Shown: positions 34,278 through 44,432 of the stretch, piece by piece | How the letters are laid out: each line of letters begins with the position of its first letter | How positions within the stretch are numbered: the stretch's first letter is position 1 | Source: Bacteroides rodentium JCM 16496 | GTDB lineage: Bacteria > Bacteroidota > Bacteroidia > Bacteroidales > Bacteroidaceae | Direction of reading: 5' to 3' | Assembly (NCBI RefSeq): GCF_000614125.1 | Contig: NZ_BAKJ01000007.1 | Coordinates: 1 to 64,000 of the forward strand | DNA length: 64,000 bases | The notes under the pieces: generated by a model | What the model saw: only the letters and a program-made list of their open reading frames with translations | The model's database searches: none | Told to the model about the DNA's origin: nothing | Position numbers and translations under genes: made by a program

Positions 34278-36482
34278 ATGAAGCAGATATTCCCATATTA
34301 TCGTCAGCTTGATGCTATGGATTGTGGCCCGGCTTGTCTGCGTATGATAGCTCTTTACTATGGAAAGAGCTATTCATTGCAGACTTTGCGTGCCCGTTCT
34401 TTTATTTCTCGCAATGGCGTTTCCATGTTAGGCATCAGCGATGCCGCTGAGTCTATTGGTTTCAGAACGTCCGGAGTTCGTGTCTCTTTTGAACAATTGG
34501 TGGAAGATGTTCCTCTGCCTTGCATTTTGCATTGGAATCAGAGTCATTTTGTGGTTTGCTATGATATTAAGAAAAAGAGAGGGCAATACACGTTTAGGAT
34601 AGCGGACCCGGCAACTCAGTTGGTTACGTATAATGAACAGGAACTGAAACGATGTTGGTTGGCTATCAAATCGGACGGAGAAGAAAAAGGAACGGCACTT
34701 GCACTGGAACCCACTCCTGACTTTTATAATGGTGAGGGAGAACCGGAACTGAAAGAAAGAGGGCTGCGTTTTTTTTCCGTTATCTGACTCCCTATAGAAA
34801 AGAGTTGTTCCAGCTGATATTGGGCATGTTGGTGGTGAGCTTACTTCAGCTTATCCTGCCTTTTCTTACGCAAGCCTTGGTGGATGTGGGTATCAGTGAC
34901 GGAAATTTGAGCTTTATTACTTTAGTGCTGGTTGCGCAGATTATAATCTCGGTATCACAACTATCGGTAGAGTTTATCCGTAGCTGGATATTGTTGCATG
35001 TGAATACGCGTATATCCATCTCCCTTATTTCGGACTTTTTGGCAAAGTTGATGAAGTTACCGCTTCATTTTTTTGACACGAAGATGGTGGGAGACATTAT
35101 ACAGCGCATTGGTGACCATGACCGTATAAAGAATTTTCTGACAGGTTCTTCTATTAGTACGCTCTTTTCCTTTGTCAGTTTTTTCATCTTTGCTATTGTA
35201 CTTGCTTACTACAATTTGGTGGTATTGGGAATCTTTCTTTTAGGTAACAGCTTGTATATCGCTTGGATACTTGCTTTTATGAAATATCGCCGTGAATTGG
35301 ATATCCGTCGGTTTGCACAAGCAGCCGGAGAACAGAGTAACCTTGTGCAGATGGTGACTGCCATGCAGGAGATAAAGTTGAACAACTGCGAGACACAGAA
35401 GCGCTGGCAGTGGGAGCGTATTCAGGTGAAACTGTTTAAAATCAGCGTAAAAGGGTTGGCGCTGGGGCAGGTACAGCAAGTAGGTTCTGTGTTTTTCAAT
35501 CAGACCACGAATATTATAATCTCGTTTATTGCCGCAAAGGCGGTGGTGGAAGGGGAGATGACACTGGGTATGATGATGTCTCTGACTTATATCATCGGTC
35601 AGCTCAGTGCGCCGGTCTCTTCTTTTATAGGATTTGCGCAGCAGTTTCAGGATGCCAAGATAAGTCTGGAACGGCTGAATGAGGTACATGGGAAACCGGA
35701 CGAGGAGCAGGATATTGCTTCAAAATTGTCTGTTTTGCCTGAGAAGCGGGAACTGAGAATGGAAAATGTGTGCTTCAGTTACGATGGAGCGGATAGAGAC
35801 TATGTGCTGGATAATGTCTCTTTGGTGATTCCCGAACATAAAGTGACAGCTATTGTAGGTGCGAGCGGGAGTGGAAAAACCACTCTGGTGAAACTGATGC
35901 TGGGTTTCTATTCGCCCAATAAAGGAAGCATGAAGGTAGGGGATGCTTCGTTGGAGAACATAAATCCTCATTTGTGGCGTGCCAAGACGGGAGCGTGATG
36001 CAGGATGGGTTTATCTTTTCGGAAACCATTGCGCAGAATATTGCTGTGGGAGAGGAGCAGGTTGATGTGGAGCGGCTACGTCACGCCGTGACGGTGGCCA
36101 ATATCCGTGATTTCATAGATTCTCTTCCATTGGGATATAACACCAAAATCGGTATGGAGGGGAATGGTATCAGCCAAGGGCAGAAACAACGTTTGCTGAT
36201 AGCACGTGCTGTGTATAAAAATCCGGAATTTCTTTTCTTTGACGAAGCTACTAATGCCTTGGATGCAAATAATGAAAAAGAGATTATGGAACATCTGCAT
36301 GAATTCTATAAAGGAAAAACCGTGGTGGTAGTGGCGCATAGGCTCAGCACGGTGAAGGATGCCGATAAGATTGTGGTACTGGATAAGGGATGCATTGTGA
36401 GGAAGGTACCCATCGGGAACTGACGGAACGGAAAGGACTATATTACCGGCTGGTTAAGAACCAGTTGGAATTGGGTAGTTAA
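34278..36482 (+). CDS. Peptidase C39-domain ABC exporter (three one-base frameshifts)
   Basis: About 735 residues once bases missing near 34775, 35990 and 36398 are restored. The N-terminal C39 peptidase has catalytic Cys16 (MDCGPACLRMIALYYG), His90 (WNQSHFVVCYD) and Asp110 (RIADPATQ). The membrane domain (about residues 165-450) is followed by an ATPase with Walker A GASGSGKTTLVKLMLG, signature GISQGQKQRLLIARA and Walker B FLFFDEATNALD. Enzymes of this class cut double-Gly leaders and export the mature peptide. The precursor at 30967 has such a leader. The HlyD adaptor starts 3 bp after the stop. Confidence 0.88.
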
Positions 36483-36485
36483 TGA

Positions 36486-37796
36486 ATGGAGGAAGAAAAG
36501 AAATATAAAGATATAGAACTCCGCAGTGAAGAAGTGCAGGAGGTGATGAACCATATCTCTCCCTGGGTAGTGAGGTGTGGAATCACTGTCTTGGCGTTGA
36601 TTTTGCTGATAATACTGGTTGGTTGTTGGATATTCAGGTATCCGGACACCTTGGCGGCAGAGGTGACTCTGGCTACGGAAGAGCCTCCCGCCTTTGTGCT
36701 GTCACATGCTACGGGGAAGCTGGATACACTTTATGTGAAGAATGGGAGCCTGGTGAATGCGGATGCGGATTTAGGAGTGATTGGCAATGCTGCGTCTTCT
36801 GAAGATGTGCGTTTTCTTAAGGAGAGGATGAAAGACTGGGAAGTGCAAGATTATGACTGGCGGAAAGGAGTGGAGTTTTTTGCCGGTAGGCGCTGGCAGT
36901 TGGGGGAACTGCAATCGGCTTTTGCAGCTTTCATTACTTCACTTACAGAATATGCACGTTTTATGGAGTTGGACTATTACGCTCGGAAACTTCGTTTTCA
37001 GGAAAAACAACTGGGTGGACAACGCTCCTATCTTCGGTTGGCAGAACGGGAATATGAGTTGATTGATAAGGATATAAAGCTTGCCAAGAACATGTATACC
37101 CGTGACTCTATTCTATATGTGCGCAAGGCTATGATTGCTGCGGAATTTGAGGAGTCTGGAAGCAGATATTTGCAAAGTTTGCGTGCTAAAGAAGAGGTAC
37201 GTATGAGTTTGCTTCAGGCAGAAATGCAGTTGGTGCAACATGAGGAGAATATGTTGGATATACGTAAGCAAGCATACGATGAGGAACAGAGTCGCCGGAC
37301 TGATTTAAAGAATGCCATCGGGCAGTTGTCCGCGCAATTAAGTGCATGGGAGCACTCTTATTTATTGAAAAGTCCGGTCAGGGGGAAGGTTACTTTTATG
37401 ACGGTTTGGAGTCGTAACCAGAATGTGAAAGCCGGTGAGACGGTTTTCACGATTCAGCCATCCGACAGTTCAAGGGTATTGGGTAAGGCTCTACTTCCTT
37501 TGCAGGGTTCGGGTAAGGTACATGTGGGACAGCGGGTGCATATACGTCTGAATAATTATCCCGACCAGGAGTTTGGCTATGTAAAAGGGCAGGTTGCAAG
37601 TATCTCTCCTGCTCCAACGGAAGAGGGAATGTATATAGTGGAAATAACTTTGCCTGACGGCATGCAGACCAACTACGGCAAACTGCTACCTGTTTCGCGT
37701 GAGTTGAAAGGTACGGTAGACATTATCCTTGCTGACAGGAATGTGCTGGAAAGGTTGTTGGCTCCGTTGAGGAAAGTGGTGGAATATGAAAAATAG
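36486..37796 (+). CDS. HlyD-family secretion adaptor
   Basis: A 436-residue adaptor. One membrane helix near the N-terminus (VLALILLIILVGCWIF) is followed by a first lipoyl half (GKLDTLYVKNGSLVNADADL), a long helical hairpin (residues about 100-290, with YLRLAEREYELIDKDIKLA), a second lipoyl half (LLKSPVRGKVTFMTVWSRNQ) and a beta-barrel domain (GQRVHIRLNNYPDQEFGYV). It would link the C39 ABC exporter to an outer-membrane channel; no dedicated OMF gene is nearby. Translated directly after the exporter. Confidence 0.88.
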   Translation: MEEEKKYKDIELRSEEVQEVMNHISPWVVRCGITVLALILLIILVGCWIFRYPDTLAAEVTLATEEPPAFVLSHATGKLDTLYVKNGSLVNADADLGVIGNAASSEDVRFLKERMKDWEVQDYDWRKGVEFFAGRRWQLGELQSAFAAFITSLTEYARFMELDYYARKLRFQEKQLGGQRSYLRLAEREYELIDKDIKLAKNMYTRDSILYVRKAMIAAEFEESGSRYLQSLRAKEEVRMSLLQAEMQLVQHEENMLDIRKQAYDEEQSRRTDLKNAIGQLSAQLSAWEHSYLLKSPVRGKVTFMTVWSRNQNVKAGETVFTIQPSDSSRVLGKALLPLQGSGKVHVGQRVHIRLNNYPDQEFGYVKGQVASISPAPTEEGMYIVEITLPDGMQTNYGKLLPVSRELKGTVDIILADRNVLERLLAPLRKVVEYEK

Positions 37797-37830
37797 TTCT
37801 ATGGAAATTTCGTAATTCATTTGTTTTTAG

Positions 37831-37838
37831 TATGTTTG
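37831..37838 (+). promoter_or_regulatory. -7 promoter element before the SUMF1 gene
   Basis: TATGTTTG matches TAnnTTTG, 58 bp upstream of the SUMF1-domain gene. No -33 element is clear. Confidence 0.4.
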
Positions 37839-37895
37839 TGCTATTCGTATATATATAGTATGAAATACTAAGGAAGAGGATGTTCTTATGAAAGT

Positions 37896-38744
37896 ATGAA
37901 AAGAAGAGTTAAAGCATTGACTGTTGTTTTGGCAATATGTCTTATAACTGTTTTTATTCGATGTCAGTCGAATGAAACTCTTATTCAGCAACTTATAGTT
38001 GTTGTGAATGGGGATTCTATTGAGATGGTTTTTGTGAAAGGAGGTACATTTATGATGGGATGTACAGATGAACAGGGATGTGACTGTGAGGATAATGAGA
38101 AACCTGCACGTAAGGAGTCGGTATCTGATTTTTACATAGGAAAATATGAGGTTACTCAAAGGCTGTGGAGGGCGGTTATGGATACTGATTCCATTTTGCC
38201 GTTTAATGGGGGATGCGAAGATTGCCCGATGGAAAATGTAAGCTGGAAAAATGCGCAGGAGTTTATCGGTAGATTAAATGCTATGACCGGTAAAACATTT
38301 CGCCTTCCGACTGAGGCCGAATGGGAATATGCAGCGCGTGGCGGACACAAAAGTAAGCACTATAAATACAGTGGCAGCAATCAGGTAAGTGAAGTGGCTT
38401 GGTATGTTGGGAATTCCTCTGGTGGACAATATGGAGAAGCTGGAACTACCCGTCCGGTAGGTCTGAAAAAAAGCAATGAATTGGGATTGTATGATATGAG
38501 TGGCAATGTTTGGGAGTGGTGCGGTGATTTGTACACTAAAGAATACAAGCAAGGTGGTAAGTCTATCCATCCGGGATGGCCTTTTGAGGGTACTTATCTT
38601 TTTTTCCGCCGAATATTGCGAGGTGGAAGTTGGGGAGGAACAACAAAGGGGTGTCGGGTGTCGTACATTGATTACGACATTGAGAATTATAGTGACGAGT
38701 ATGGAGGTTTTCGCCTTGTGATGGAGCCGGAATCGATTAAATAA
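37896..38744 (+). CDS. Secreted SUMF1/formylglycine-generating-enzyme domain protein
   Basis: A 282-residue protein. An N-terminal signal/anchor segment (VVLAICLITVFIRCQ) precedes one FGE-sulfatase domain: EMVFVKGGTFMMGCTDE, then DFYIGKYEVTQRLWRAVM, MTGKTFRLPTEAEWEYAA, LYDMSGNVWEWCGDLY, ILRGGSWGGTTKGCRVSY and the terminal EYGGFRLVM. The fold includes formylglycine-generating enzymes, EgtB-like enzymes and many binding proteins with no catalysis. A loop near the N-terminus is Cys-rich (GCTDEQGCDCEDNE). Being exported and beside a RiPP exporter, it could modify or bind the peptide outside the cell; that is speculation. Confidence 0.78.
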   Translation: MKRRVKALTVVLAICLITVFIRCQSNETLIQQLIVVVNGDSIEMVFVKGGTFMMGCTDEQGCDCEDNEKPARKESVSDFYIGKYEVTQRLWRAVMDTDSILPFNGGCEDCPMENVSWKNAQEFIGRLNAMTGKTFRLPTEAEWEYAARGGHKSKHYKYSGSNQVSEVAWYVGNSSGGQYGEAGTTRPVGLKKSNELGLYDMSGNVWEWCGDLYTKEYKQGGKSIHPGWPFEGTYLFFRRILRGGSWGGTTKGCRVSYIDYDIENYSDEYGGFRLVMEPESIK

Positions 38745-38801
38745 TGTAATTAATGATGATAAGTGATATTTTACTACTTTCAGAGTAATGAATAAAATGG
38801 T

Positions 38802-40006
38802 ATGAGATATATGTGGAAATTCTTTTTATTATTGATGTTGGTTGTAACTTCGTGTTCCGAAAAGCAGATTGATAGCAATGTAATTAATGTTGCGGGAGCA
38901 ATGAGTAGATTGTCAGAAGGACAATCTGTACAAAATTTGTTTTCCAGCATAAGTTATATTCCTTTGGAGACTAATGAGCAGGCTATTATTGGAAAATATC
39001 CGGAGTGCATAATTATGGATAGTGCGATATTGGTATCTTCTGTCCATCAGAATCTGAAGCTTTTTGACCGTACTAACGGGAAGTATATTCGGGATATTGG
39101 ACACGTAGGTACTGATCCGGAAGGATATGCAAAGGATTCATGGGGAAAAGTGAGCTTTTGGACTGATACGGTTCGGAGAACCGTTTATCTATTGGGATGG
39201 AATAATGATTTCCTACTATATGGATTTGATGGGAAATATAAGGATAGAATTCGATTGCAAGATACAGTAAATTGTATTTTGTCCCAAAATTACTATTTGA
39301 TGGATGCGGACAGAATTTGGGGACATAATAAAATGAAACTCTCTCCGGAGACACCATCAGTCTTTTATATGGATAGAAATACGATGTCATTGACCGGTAT
39401 TGCTACATGGAATTCAGCCCTGCTTCCCATGGATGAGGTTTTGTCGGTTTCAAATTTGTTGGGGGCAATGTTGCTTATGGAGGTGACTTGGCAATGGCAG
39501 AATTTGTGGGTGACCGGAAATATTATACGGCAATCAATAGCCCTTCGTTATGGAAATCTAAGGATGCCATCCGAGTGAAACAAGCTTTTAATGATACTAT
39601 CTATACTATTTCAGAGCAGGGACTTACTCCATATCTGGTTTTTGAACTGGGTGAGTGGCACTGGAATGAGCAGCAGCAATTGGATGTAGAAGGATGTGAT
39701 AAAAAAATAGCCATAGACTATATTCTGGAGAATGCAGAGTACATCTATTTCCATTTTCATACAAGCTTATATTTAGAAGCAAGTCAGTCATATTGTGGAT
39801 TTTACCATAAGGAAAAGAAAACTGTTGTTTGCCAAAAGGGTGATAGCTTATTTGATAAAATGAATAATCAGCATATCCAAATCAGGGGAGTCACTTCGGA
39901 TGGACATTTTTTTGCTTTGTTACAACCGGATGAACTCAGTGATGATAATCAACGGAGAATGGGAGTAGAAGAGGAAGGTAACCCTATTATGGTCATGCTT
40001 TATTAA
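38802..40006 (+). CDS. 6-bladed beta-propeller lipoprotein (one-base frameshift)
   Basis: About 401 residues when a G is restored in the G5 run at 39461 (SNLLGGNVAYGGDLAMAEF). Lipobox LVVTSC, then the family opening (NVAGAMSRLSEGQSVQNLF, YIPLETNEQAIIG), the GHVGTDPEGYAKDS turn and the C-terminal EEEGNPIMVMLY tail. It resembles the copy at 9991-11219 (VGHTGDDPEAY; tail NPVVVMTLP). Separated from the SUMF1 gene by 57 bp. It ends 4 bp from the convergent transporter gene. Confidence 0.78.
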
Positions 40007-40010
40007 GTAC

Positions 40011-41032
40011 TTATTCCGTCGTCTTCCCCCTTGCATCCAAATACTCTCTTTTAAACATATCCACGAACAGAAAGAATAGTGACAAGAGCAGCGGGCCGAA
40101 GATGATGCCCATGAATCCGAAGAGGGACAAGCCGATTACAACTCCGAAGACAGTGATAAGCGGATGAATGTCTGCCATTTTCTTCTGGATGATGAAGCGT
40201 ATCAGGTTGTCGAGCTGTGAAATGACTGCACCACCATAGATGGCCAGGCCGATAGCTTGAACCCAGTTGCCTATCAATGCCATGTAGACAGCTATCGGAA
40301 ACCATACCAGCGCTGTTCCTACCATTGGGATGATGCTGGCGAAGCAGGTCAGGAAACCGGCGAACAAGATGTTGGGAGCACCGAAAATCCAGTAGCCTAT
40401 TATGGCTACTCCTCCTTGTATGACGGCGAGCAAGGGGATACCGATGGCATTGGAACGGACAATCATGTTGATTTCGTGGATGACGTTTTGTGTATTGTCA
40501 TCGTTGAACGGCAGTAGGTCGTTGACGTACTGTTCCATCTTTTTGCCCCCTATCAGCATGAAGTAGAGTACAAAGACCAGCACGAAGATGTTGACGGCAA
40601 AACTGCTGATACCTCCCATGATGGCTTGCCCGATGCGGGGAAGAATTGAAATGACGTATGTCACCGTGTCTTTTCCCAAAATATAGTAGCCGGTTTTGGC
40701 TTTAATGATGTCGGCCGCTTCTTCGAAAGGAGCTATAATGGCTTGCGGGTCCAGATTGATGTTTTGCAGATTGACCACAGCCAGCCATACCACCAGCCAA
40801 GCGGGACCAGAAAGCAGAGAATTGCCTCTGCTGTAATGAGGGTGGCAGCTATGCTGCGCTTCATTTTCCGCTTGTCGGAAAGGTACATCATCTGCTTTCT
40901 CACCAGGATATAGATAGTCAAGGCTCCCAGCAGACCGCCCATGAATGGGGCTATTTGTCTGAAAAGAATGATTCCCAGCCCGATAATGATAGCTATCAAT
41001 GAATATTTCCAGTATTGTTCTTTTATGCTCAT
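40011..41032 (-). CDS. AI-2E family transporter (PerM/YdiK-like, one-base frameshift)
   Basis: About 340 residues with one base restored near 40800 (LVPxxLVVWLAVVNLQNINL). Membrane helices at IIIGLGIILFRQIAPFMGGL and later SFAVNIFVLVFVLYFMLIGG, GVVIGLSLFGFMGIIFGPLL, the family's conserved C-terminal helix pair. Typical length for the family is about 350. Members include quorum-signal exporters and Na+/H+ antiporters, so the substrate cannot be assigned. The gene ends 4 bp from the propeller gene on the other strand. Confidence 0.82.
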
Positions 41033-41108
41033 AAAGTTCCTATATTTCTTGGTAAAGAAACATAAAAGAAGCTGGAAAGGTTTGGAAACAGTGCCCGGAA
41101 TTCAATAT

Positions 41109-41723
41109 TTATCCTTCGTCCAGCCAGCCTGCCCCCCGGCGTATGATTTCAGGCTCCCCATTGGTACAATCCACTACGGTAGAGCCTTCCGTACCGCCGA
41201 TACCGCCGTCTATTACCAAATCGACAATATCACCGAATTTCTCGTCAATCAGTTCCGGGTCTGTGCAGTATTCAATGTCCTCATTGTCGTCATGCGGCAA
41301 TGTCGTTGTCATGATGGGAGCATCCAGCAGGCGGGCTATTTCCTGAATGATGGGATTGGCGGGCATACGGATGCCGACCTCCTTGCGGTTACGGAATATC
41401 TTGGGCAGGCGGGTGGTGCCGTTCAGAATGAAGGTGAAGGCTCCGGGCAGATTACGCTTCATCAACTTGAAGGTGCTGTTGTCCACTTTGGCATATTCGC
41501 TGACCTTGCTCAAGTCGTAGCAGATGATGGAAAGATTGTTCTTCTTGGGGTCAATGTCCTTGAGGCGGCAGATGCGCTCGATGGCGCGCTCCTTCAGTCC
41601 GTGGCAGCCGATGGCATACATGGTGTCGGTAGGGTAGATAAGGATACCTCCGTCATTCAGCAGGTCGACCACCTGCTGCAGGTCGGCGGGATTGTTATTT
41701 TTTTCATAAAGTTTCAGAAGCAT
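41109..41723 (-). CDS. Sua5/YciO/YrdC family protein
   Basis: A 204-residue YrdC-domain protein. Start at the ATG at 41723 gives MLLKLYEKNNNPADLQQVVD; an upstream ATG would add 24 residues without homology. Motifs: DGGILIYPTDTMYAIGCHG (ATP/threonine binding), RLKDIDPKKNNLSIIC, PGAFTFILNGT, VGIRMPANPI and GSTVVDCTNGEPEIIRRGAG. The family makes threonylcarbamoyl-AMP for tRNA t6A, although YciO-like members may have another role; the KKNNLSI loop fits YciO. Cytoplasmic. Confidence 0.82.
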   Translation of the reverse strand: MLLKLYEKNNNPADLQQVVDLLNDGGILIYPTDTMYAIGCHGLKERAIERICRLKDIDPKKNNLSIICYDLSKVSEYAKVDNSTFKLMKRNLPGAFTFILNGTTRLPKIFRNRKEVGIRMPANPIIQEIARLLDAPIMTTTLPHDDNEDIEYCTDPELIDEKFGDIVDLVIDGGIGGTEGSTVVDCTNGEPEIIRRGAGWLDEG

Positions 41724-41791
41724 GGCGGAAATGGATTTGAGTTTTATAATACCTGCAAAAGTAGGTAATAATCGGCTTATAAACAAGCAAT

Positions 41792-43532
41792 TCACCTTTT
41801 AAGCATCTCTTTCTCCAGTTTCTTTATCTTCTTCCAGGCCTCTTTGAATTTGGGACAGAGGGTGACGGCTTTCTCATAGTTTTTCATGGCCGCCTCCTTC
41901 ATGTCATGCTTCAGGCATTCGTCACCCATAAGGATGTATTCGCGGGCATACTTCACGAGGGCTTTCTCTTTCTCCAGTGCCGCTTGTTTCAGTGCGCGGT
42001 TCTCCTCCCTCAGACGGTTGATGATGTTCAGCTTCCGGCGGATGAGGCGCTGCACGTTGGGCTTCTCGATGTCGTAGCGGGAATGGATGGCTTTGAAAAA
42101 TTCATCCAGGAAAGTGCCGAAGTCCCCTTTGTCGAAGGCTTTGGCGGCGGCAACGTATTGGACGTCTGCCTGCGCTTGCTTCAAGGCGCGGTCGATGGCG
42201 GTGCGGTTGTTGAAGCGTTCGGAGAAGCTGACAATCTCCGGACGCACGAATACATCGGCACGGCTGATGGGCTTTTTCAGCTGGATGCCTTCCAGCGAGG
42301 TGCAGCGGCTGAGGCTACGTATGCCTGCCTCCGGCAAACACGCCGCCGGTAAAGTCGATGACTACCCGGCTGAAGGTCAGCCCTTGGCTCTTGTGGACGG
42401 TGATGGCCCATGCCAGGCGCACGGGATATTGTGTAAAGGTACCCAGTTCTTCCTCTTCAATCTGTTTCTTTTCTTCGTTGTATTTGTAGCGGATGTTTCG
42501 CCACGACTCCCGTTTGACGTCACATTCCTTGCCGTCGTCGGTGATGACGTAGAGGGTCTCTTCAATAGGGTCGAAGCCGCTGATGACACCGATGGTGCCG
42601 TTCACCCAGCGGCGATCGAAGTCATTCTTGATGAAGATGATTTGTGCGCCCGGCTTCAGTACCAGTTCCTGCGAGGTGGGGAGGCTGCTTTCGGGAAAGT
42701 CTCCCATGATTTCGCCGTGGAAGGTGACCGGGTCGCCGGGAAGTTCCGCCAGTTTCTTGTCGTTGATGTAGTCCACATTGTCGCGGCGGGTGGCGAGGGT
42801 GATGTACATGTCGGCTTCCGATTGCTCTATTTGGGTGCCATAGCGGGTGTTGAGCAGCTGAAGTTCGGAGGAGCCTACGGTGTTGTTGCGGATGTGGTCC
42901 AGTACGCGGATGAACTTGCTGTCTGTTTGCCGGTATACTTTCTGCAATTCGATGGAGACAAGGTCTATCTGGCCGAATACCCTGGCAGAGAAGAAGTAAG
43001 GGGTGGGGTAGAAGCGGTTCAGTATCTCCCGCTCGTCTCCTTTGACGACGGGTTCCAGCTGGAACACATCGCCCACCAATAGTATCTGTTTGCCGCCGAA
43101 GGGTTCGCGCAGGTTGCGGGAATAGACGCGCAGGATGCGGTCTACGGCGTCGATGATGTCGGCGCGTACCATGGAAATCTCGTCGATGATGACCAATTCC
43201 AGTTCTTCCAGCAGTTTGCGGTGAGGTTTGGTGTATTTGAAAAATTCGTGGATGCGTCCCCGTTGCAGGCTGAAGTTCGGGTCGTCGGGCAGCAGGGGGT
43301 AGAAAGGTAGTTTGAAGAAGCTGTGCAGGGTACTGCCTCCGGCATTGATGGCGGCTATGCCGGTCGGTGCAAGCACCACGTGCTTTTTCTTTGTATTCGC
43401 GCAGATGTATTTCAAGAAGGTCGATTTGCCCGTACCTGCCTTGCCCGTCAGGAATACGGACTGACGGGTATACTGGATAAGGTTCAAGGCGTCTTGAAAC
43501 TCTTTGTTCTGGGTATCGGGAACGAAGCTCAA
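41792..43532 (-). CDS. Pif1-like ATP-dependent helicase (two one-base deletions)
   Basis: About 580 residues when two C bases (coding strand) missing near 42325 and 42312 are restored, giving FAGGQAYVALSRCTSLEG. Motifs: Walker A LTGKAGTGKSTFLKY, motif Ia VLAPTGIAAINAGGSTLHSF, Walker B LVIIDEISMVRADIID, motif III QILLVGDVFQLEPVV, and AWAITVHKSQGLTFSRVVID. The C-terminal part has a coiled/TPR-like tail (ECLKHDMKEAAMKNYEKAV). This is the SF1B Pif1/RecD2 type common in Bacteroides. It lies 12 bp after the HAD gene on the same strand. Confidence 0.85.
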
Positions 43533-43544
43533 AAGATTTCAGAT

Positions 43545-44345
43545 TTATGATGGATTCCCGACTATGCCGAAATATTTCAAGGCGTTGGCGATGCCGTCTT
43601 CATCAACAGAAGTGGTTGTGTAGTTACCGGCAGCTTTCACGTCGTCATTGGCATTGCCCATGGCTACACCGATACCGGCATGGCGCAACATGCTGATGTC
43701 ATTTCCTCCGTCGCCGAAGGCCATGGTTTCTTCCAGCTTGATGCCGAAGTGGCGGATAATCTGGTCGATACCGTTCTGCTTGGTGTTTCCCCGGGCTGTC
43801 ACGTCTACGAAGGCGGGATGCCAGCGGCCCATCTCGCAGTGGGGGACGGCGGGCAGGATGATTGCTTCTTCCTCGGCGTTGATGAAGGGAGTCAGCTGAA
43901 AGAAGGCTTTGTCCGCATGGCTGTCGGTATAGGGCTTTGCCTCGATGGGGTCCACTTTCAGTTGGCGGTGGAAGATTTCCTCCACTGCTTCGCCGGGCTG
44001 GTTCACGCAGATGTCATGTTCTCCCACCAGGATGCAGGGGATGTTGCGTTCGTGGCAGAAGGCGGTCAAGGCATCCACTTCCGCTGTCGGTATGGGGCTT
44101 TTGTAGATGACGGTATCTTCTACGAAGCAATAGGCACCGTTCATCGTGATGTAGCCGTCTATCAGATTCCGTTCCTGCAAGGCGGACAAGTTGTTGATGA
44201 TGACGCGCGGACGTCCGGTAGAAATGAAGATATGTATGCCTTTGGCCTTGGCGGCGGTCAACGCCTCAATGGTGGAAACGGGAATTTCGTGGGTCTTGAA
44301 GCTGACCAAGGTTCCGTCGATGTCAAAAAACAGGGCTTTTATCAT
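43545..44345 (-). CDS. Cof-type HAD-IIB family phosphatase
   Basis: A 266-residue protein starting at the ATG at 44345 (MIKALFFDIDGTLVSF, HAD motif I with Asp nucleophile). ISTGRPRVIINNL is motif II. The cap domain holds CILVGEHDICVN. GNTKQNGIDQIIRHFGI with MAFGDGGNDISML is motif III/IV. Longer readings from an upstream start add an unlikely N-terminus and would run into the menA promoter. Such enzymes hydrolyse sugar phosphates or nucleotides; substrate unknown. Confidence 0.86.
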   Translation of the reverse strand: MIKALFFDIDGTLVSFKTHEIPVSTIEALTAAKAKGIHIFISTGRPRVIINNLSALQERNLIDGYITMNGAYCFVEDTVIYKSPIPTAEVDALTAFCHERNIPCILVGEHDICVNQPGEAVEEIFHRQLKVDPIEAKPYTDSHADKAFFQLTPFINAEEEAIILPAVPHCEMGRWHPAFVDVTARGNTKQNGIDQIIRHFGIKLEETMAFGDGGNDISMLRHAGIGVAMGNANDDVKAAGNYTTTSVDEDGIANALKYFGIVGNPS

Positions 44346-44399
44346 AAGAGTTTCTTTTATCTTGTGCGCGAAATTACTTAAAAAAGCGAAGATATTTCG

Positions 44400-44407
44400 T
44401 ACTTTTG
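44400..44407 (+). promoter_or_regulatory. -7 promoter element of menA
   Basis: TACTTTTG matches TAnnTTTG, 25 bp before the MenA ATG at 44433. Confidence 0.5.
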
Positions 44408-44432
44408 CGCGCAAATAAATGATAAATAACAA

